Shown piece after piece: positions 60,681-64,000 of a stretch of 64,000 bases of DNA (positions are counted from its first letter, which is position 1; each line of letters starts with the position of its first letter). This DNA is from Ktedonobacter racemifer DSM 44963. GTDB lineage: Bacteria; Chloroflexota; Ktedonobacteria; Ktedonobacterales; Ktedonobacteraceae. A program made the translations under genes and the position numbers. Below the pieces are notes generated by a model. It was not told where the DNA came from, searched no databases, and saw only the letters and a list, made by a program, of their open reading frames with translations. The DNA is taken from NCBI RefSeq assembly GCF_000178855.1, contig NZ_ADVG01000001.1, positions 1,426,001 through 1,490,000 on the forward strand, written 5' to 3'.

Positions 60681-62075
60681 ATGAATCGTCGCGCACCCAA
60701 CTACCATCCAGGATTAATGAGTGATATGTATCATCCAGATTCAGCATATGTTTCGTGGCGCACCGGCTATAATGGACTCACAACCTTCGATCTCTATACC
60801 CGTACGGCACCCTTCGGTGGTACCTATATGCTGGTTGCAGGTCTGGAGGCCGCGCTTGAGTTTGTACAGGCCTTTCGCTACAGCGACAAAGAACTGGAGT
60901 TTCTCGCGCGCATCCGCGACTACGATGCCTCATTCCTCGATGAACTGGCGCAGACACGCTTTACAGGTGAAATCCTGGCCTTACCAGAGGGCTCAATTGC
61001 CTTTCCTAACGAACCTATTATGCGCGTGACGGCCCCTTTCCGCGAGGCTATATTGCTGGAGGCCGGACTGCTACAGTCCATGGGTCTCTCGACCCTGATC
61101 GCCACCAAGGCTTCGCGCATCGTTTATGCCGCTGAAAAAGGTCGTACACGCCGCGTGGCCGAGTTCGCCTTTCGTCGCGCTCAGGAGCCTATGACGGTGG
61201 CGCGTGCCTCCTACATTGGTGGCTGTGCCAGCACCTCACTGCTCAATGCCGCCTATGAGTATCGCCTACCCGCGACGGGAACTGTGCCGCATGCCTTGAT
61301 TGAGATGTTCCCGACCGAGGAAGAATCCTTCTACGCCATTGCTGAGGCCTATAATCGCTACACGCTGCTCCTGGATACCTACGATGCACGTGCGGCGATC
61401 CATAAAGCCATTGAGGTCGCTCTACGCACACAGGAGACGATGGGGCATACCCTGGCCGCGGTCCGCCTGGATAGTGGCGATCTCGCCTCTGATAGTATCT
61501 ATATCCGCGAACAGCTCGACAAGGCTGGACTACACAGCGTACGCATCCTTGCCAGTGGTGACCTGGACGAGTGGAAGATCAGTGAACTACTCGAGGCCGG
61601 AGCGACAATAGATTCCTTTGGCATCGGGACCACTCTGGGCTATGGCGCGGGCTCCGTTGAGCGTGGCATCGCCGGTGGCTCGCTTGGGACCGTCTATAAA
61701 GAGGTCTGGTACGTCGACGAGTCAGGGACCGAATATCCCAAAATGAAGATCGCAGGCGCCAAAAGTACCTGGCCAGGGAAGAAAGAGATTTATCGCCACC
61801 CCAACTGGGAAGAGGATGTCATTCAGCTTTCCCATGAACCACATCCAGAAGGCTACCAGCGCCTGCTGCGTCCCGTGGTGCGCAACGGCGAAATCATTCC
61901 CGGTAGCCTCCCCCCACTCTCAGAGATCCGCGAGCTGGCTCAGCAAAATCTGGAGGCGCTCCCCGCCCGATATCGCGCCCTCGCACCAGAGCAGCCCTAT
62001 CCCGTACGCTTCAGCGATGGTCTGCAATCACTCCGCAAACAGGCTGCACGCTTGATTGGCGTCGACCTCGATTAG
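60681..62075 (+). CDS. pncB: Nicotinate phosphoribosyltransferase
   Basis: Salvage enzyme joining nicotinate to PRPP to form nicotinate mononucleotide for NAD synthesis. The 464-residue protein has the N-terminal LMSDMYHPDSAYVSWRTGYNG, the PRPP region VRLDSGDLASDSIYIREQL, the FGIGTTLGYG loop and the central GTVPHALIEMFPTEEESF with the histidine that is phosphorylated in the family. ATG 60681 is preferred to the TTG two codons upstream because AGAGG lies 7 nt before it. It is a single gene. NAD supply is used by the sirtuin elsewhere in the window, but no regulation links them. Confidence 0.93.
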   Translation: MNRRAPNYHPGLMSDMYHPDSAYVSWRTGYNGLTTFDLYTRTAPFGGTYMLVAGLEAALEFVQAFRYSDKELEFLARIRDYDASFLDELAQTRFTGEILALPEGSIAFPNEPIMRVTAPFREAILLEAGLLQSMGLSTLIATKASRIVYAAEKGRTRRVAEFAFRRAQEPMTVARASYIGGCASTSLLNAAYEYRLPATGTVPHALIEMFPTEEESFYAIAEAYNRYTLLLDTYDARAAIHKAIEVALRTQETMGHTLAAVRLDSGDLASDSIYIREQLDKAGLHSVRILASGDLDEWKISELLEAGATIDSFGIGTTLGYGAGSVERGIAGGSLGTVYKEVWYVDESGTEYPKMKIAGAKSTWPGKKEIYRHPNWEEDVIQLSHEPHPEGYQRLLRPVVRNGEIIPGSLPPLSEIRELAQQNLEALPARYRALAPEQPYPVRFSDGLQSLRKQAARLIGVDLD

Positions 62076-62254
62076 GACTATTGTCCGCTATTGCCTCGAA
62101 AATAAATACCTGTGATCTTGTGCATAGCGCCGCATCTCTCGCGTCGCGCGCAAGATCACTCTTTTGTGGGAAGAAAAAATGTACCCGAATATGCTGCCCA
62201 ATCGTTAGAAACAACAGAGCCATATAAACTGAGAGGTAAGGTAAAACAATTAGG

Positions 62255-63139
62255 ATGCCAGAACGTATCGCCACTCCAATTGAACAAGCTATCCATACGC
62301 CCATGCTTGCTTCCGAGCTTGAAACACTCAAGCAGCCTGAAACACCCATTAAAGCGCTTCCAGAGAAAGAGGTTATTATCTGGACGCCGCGCTTTATGGT
62401 GACGTTCGCGCTACTGGCGGTCATCTGGCTGAGTGCTGGCAGCCTGATAGCTCAGGGCCTGCAAAATCACCTGCCCTTCCTATCTCCCAACAGCAAGATC
62501 CTCCTCGTCGAGACCACATTCGTCTTTGGGGGCTGGATTACCCTTCTCTTTACCTCGCGTAACACCTGGCTACGCCTGGGCAGCATCTGTGGTGGCGCCT
62601 GGGGAGTGCTCTCGCTCCTTAATTTTGCGCTGCGAACCTTCACCCCCCACCTGGATGATGCCCTCATTGCCTACTTTACAACCGCGCCCTCTATTGTGCT
62701 GCTGGGCACCTATGCCTGCCTCTCCATCCATCGCACCCCCATCAAACGCTGGGACAGCTATTTTGTCGCCCTGCTTCCTCTCGTCGGCGCCCTGGTCGTG
62801 CTAGGCCTCTATTTTTTCAGCCCTCTCGATGCGCGTTCCCTGGAGAACATTGAGAGTTGGATGGGCATCACGGCACGCTGCCTGGGTATCGCCATCTGGT
62901 GGCTACGCCCCTCCTGCTGGAAAACGCAGACCAGCCCCACCATCCTATTTGGGCTTGCTTCACTCCTCTCACTCCTCTTCAGCATCCCCAAGCTCATTAC
63001 AGGTGCTGACAGCATCTTCCTCCCCCAGGTAGCGATGCTCTGCTTCTTCCTGGCCCTCTGCCGCCTCGTCCAGGGCGAACTCCGCCACCAAAAGCACACT
63101 GAGGAGAACAGAGCACAGCCACTCCAGCTAATACAATAG
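62255..63139 (+). CDS. Polytopic membrane protein, function unknown
   Basis: 294-residue protein. After about 45 polar residues come some eight hydrophobic segments (for example MVTFALLAVIWLSAGSLIA and ILLVETTFVFGGWITLLF), so it is an integral membrane protein. I recognise no family motif. The region before ATG 62255 has only a distant AGGTAAGG. The gene lies alone between pncB and the second IS607 copy. It could be an undescribed lineage-specific membrane protein; confidence in coding is good because no competing frame is as long or as hydrophobic. Confidence 0.72.
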   Translation: MPERIATPIEQAIHTPMLASELETLKQPETPIKALPEKEVIIWTPRFMVTFALLAVIWLSAGSLIAQGLQNHLPFLSPNSKILLVETTFVFGGWITLLFTSRNTWLRLGSICGGAWGVLSLLNFALRTFTPHLDDALIAYFTTAPSIVLLGTYACLSIHRTPIKRWDSYFVALLPLVGALVVLGLYFFSPLDARSLENIESWMGITARCLGIAIWWLRPSCWKTQTSPTILFGLASLLSLLFSIPKLITGADSIFLPQVAMLCFFLALCRLVQGELRHQKHTEENRAQPLQLIQ

Positions 63140-63359
63140 CGCGTTCCTCATGCCAAAGGTAGAGCGTCTCAACGGAACCTATCAGGATTGCAGATTCGAC
63201 CACGCTAGCATAAAGAATAAACAACAGATTGCAAAAAATATAGCAAGAGGGGCAATTGAGAGAATTAAACCACTGATAGCCATACCTTTTCTAGTAGAAG
63301 ATCCGAGGCCGATGGCAGAGAAAACAATCCCAAATACAGGGGTTAAAAATATTTTAGAG

Positions 63360-64000
63360 CACATTGACTAATATGGATATTTCATGGCAATCTATGGACA
63401 TGAAGTTAAGTCAGTATGCCAAAAAAGCTGGAGTCACCTATAAAACCGCCTGGCGGTGGTATAAAGCCGGGACGCTCGATGCCTACCAAACGCCCACAGG
63501 GACGGTGATCGTGCGCGATCCGGTGGCGGAGAAGCCGGAGACGGGGCGCATCGCCTTGTATGCGCGCGTGTCCTCTGCTGCTCAAAAAAGCGATCTCGCG
63601 CGCCAGGTGCAACGCCTGCGCGACTACGCGGCGGCCCGTGGCTACCCAGTGGCCAAAGACGTCGTCGAAATTGCATCGGGCCTCAACGACAACCGCCCGA
63701 AATTCCTCAAGCTGCTGGCCGACCCAAGTATTGGCACCCTTCTTGTCGAACACCGCGATCGTGGCACCCGTTTTGGGTGGCGGTATCTCACAACGCTGCT
63801 CCAAGCCCAGGGACGCCGCATCGAAGCCATCTTTCCCCATGAGACGCAGGACGATCTCGTCGATGACGTTGTCAGCCTCATTACCAGTATGGCGGCCCGG
63901 ATGTACGGCAGGCGCGGCTCTCGGCACAGAGCCGAACGAATCAAGCAGTGCGTGGAATCTCTCATGAAAGAGGAGCGGACCGAGGAGTGCGTTTGATGAG
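63360..64000 (+). mobile_element. IS607-family element, copy 2 (cut by window edge)
   Basis: Starts with the same ACATTGACTAATATGG end as copy 1 but in the opposite orientation, and is near-identical from there on. tnpB should begin just beyond base 64000. Confidence 0.85.
63394..63996 (+). CDS. IS607-family serine recombinase, copy 2
   Basis: 200-residue recombinase like the one at 41931-42533, differing at three residues only: Gly for Arg in QTPTGTVIV, Ala for Asp just after the catalytic serine region (RVSSAAQ against RVSSADQ), and Leu for Ile in SIGTLLVE. The HTH and catalytic serine are intact. ATG 63394 matches the start used for copy 1. The Asp-to-Ala change is close to the active site and may or may not affect activity. 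The gene is complete, ending 4 bp before the window edge. Confidence 0.92.
   Translation: MDMKLSQYAKKAGVTYKTAWRWYKAGTLDAYQTPTGTVIVRDPVAEKPETGRIALYARVSSAAQKSDLARQVQRLRDYAAARGYPVAKDVVEIASGLNDNRPKFLKLLADPSIGTLLVEHRDRGTRFGWRYLTTLLQAQGRRIEAIFPHETQDDLVDDVVSLITSMAARMYGRRGSRHRAERIKQCVESLMKEERTEECV

Overview
The window looks like a chromosomal segment of a soil-type, multi-domain Chloroflexota bacterium, most plausibly of class Ktedonobacteria. This is inference from gene content: form II (AYRGAGR) xanthine-oxidase-family dehydrogenase genes in S-L-M order, many Pro/Thr-rich membrane-anchored proteins, a Ser/Thr kinase and a kinase-like/FHA protein, BACON-like repeats, an IscB/omega-RNA (HEARO) element, IS607 and IS1182 elements, and many intergenic hairpins. 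No rRNA gene or other taxonomic marker is present, so the placement is provisional.

Layout. 1-3.3 kb: a membrane protein and an intact IS1182-family element. 3.3-9.9 kb: an Eco57I-type adenine methyltransferase without a visible nuclease, a zinc-ribbon/BACON surface protein and a PknB-type kinase. 9.9-15.8 kb: sirtuin plus esterase, a lone membrane-anchored protein, and a beta-phosphoglucomutase/GH65 disaccharide phosphorylase pair. 16-18 kb: two identical tandem tRNA-Glu genes, a cupredoxin lipoprotein and another lipoprotein. 18.4-29.8 kb: a form II CO-dehydrogenase-like operon (coxS-L-M) and, 4 kb further on, its probable accessory genes (coxD AAA ATPase, coxE VWA protein, two XdhC/CoxI-type proteins), separated by DoxX, M29 aminopeptidase, two GNATs and a methyltransferase. 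30-35.2 kb: an LCP-family cell-wall ligase, an HxlR regulator divergent from a redox operon, and a kinase-like/FHA protein.

35.2-42.6 kb is the accessory part. A decayed IS605-type element (omega RNA, frameshifted iscB, frameshifted tnpA) abuts the FHA gene. It is followed by a TetR-controlled cluster (TetR, cupin, alpha/beta hydrolase, broken UlaG-like hydrolase) whose four promoter regions each carry the same ATTGCTTG-N6-CAAGCAAT operator. A nested MITE and an IS607 element with frameshifted tnpB come next. A second, near-identical copy of the IS607 recombinase runs off the right edge of the window.

42.6-63.1 kb is mostly housekeeping: homoserine dehydrogenase, MurJ, fatty-acid desaturase, mannose-1-phosphate guanylyltransferase, a CysRS-tail/GT2 fusion, oligoendopeptidase F, a 70-residue poly-Gln protein, glucose-6-phosphate dehydrogenase, a coiled-coil membrane protein, a hydrolase, phytoene desaturase, a secreted lysozyme-like protein and nicotinate phosphoribosyltransferase.

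The strongest unexplained signal is a set of about fifteen intergenic hairpins. Their long arms (up to 31 bp, mostly perfect) differ from copy to copy, and at least five copies are followed by a shared small hairpin with a GCA or GTA loop, usually ending GAGAAGT. A related module occurs in inverted orientation on either side of the cox accessory cluster.
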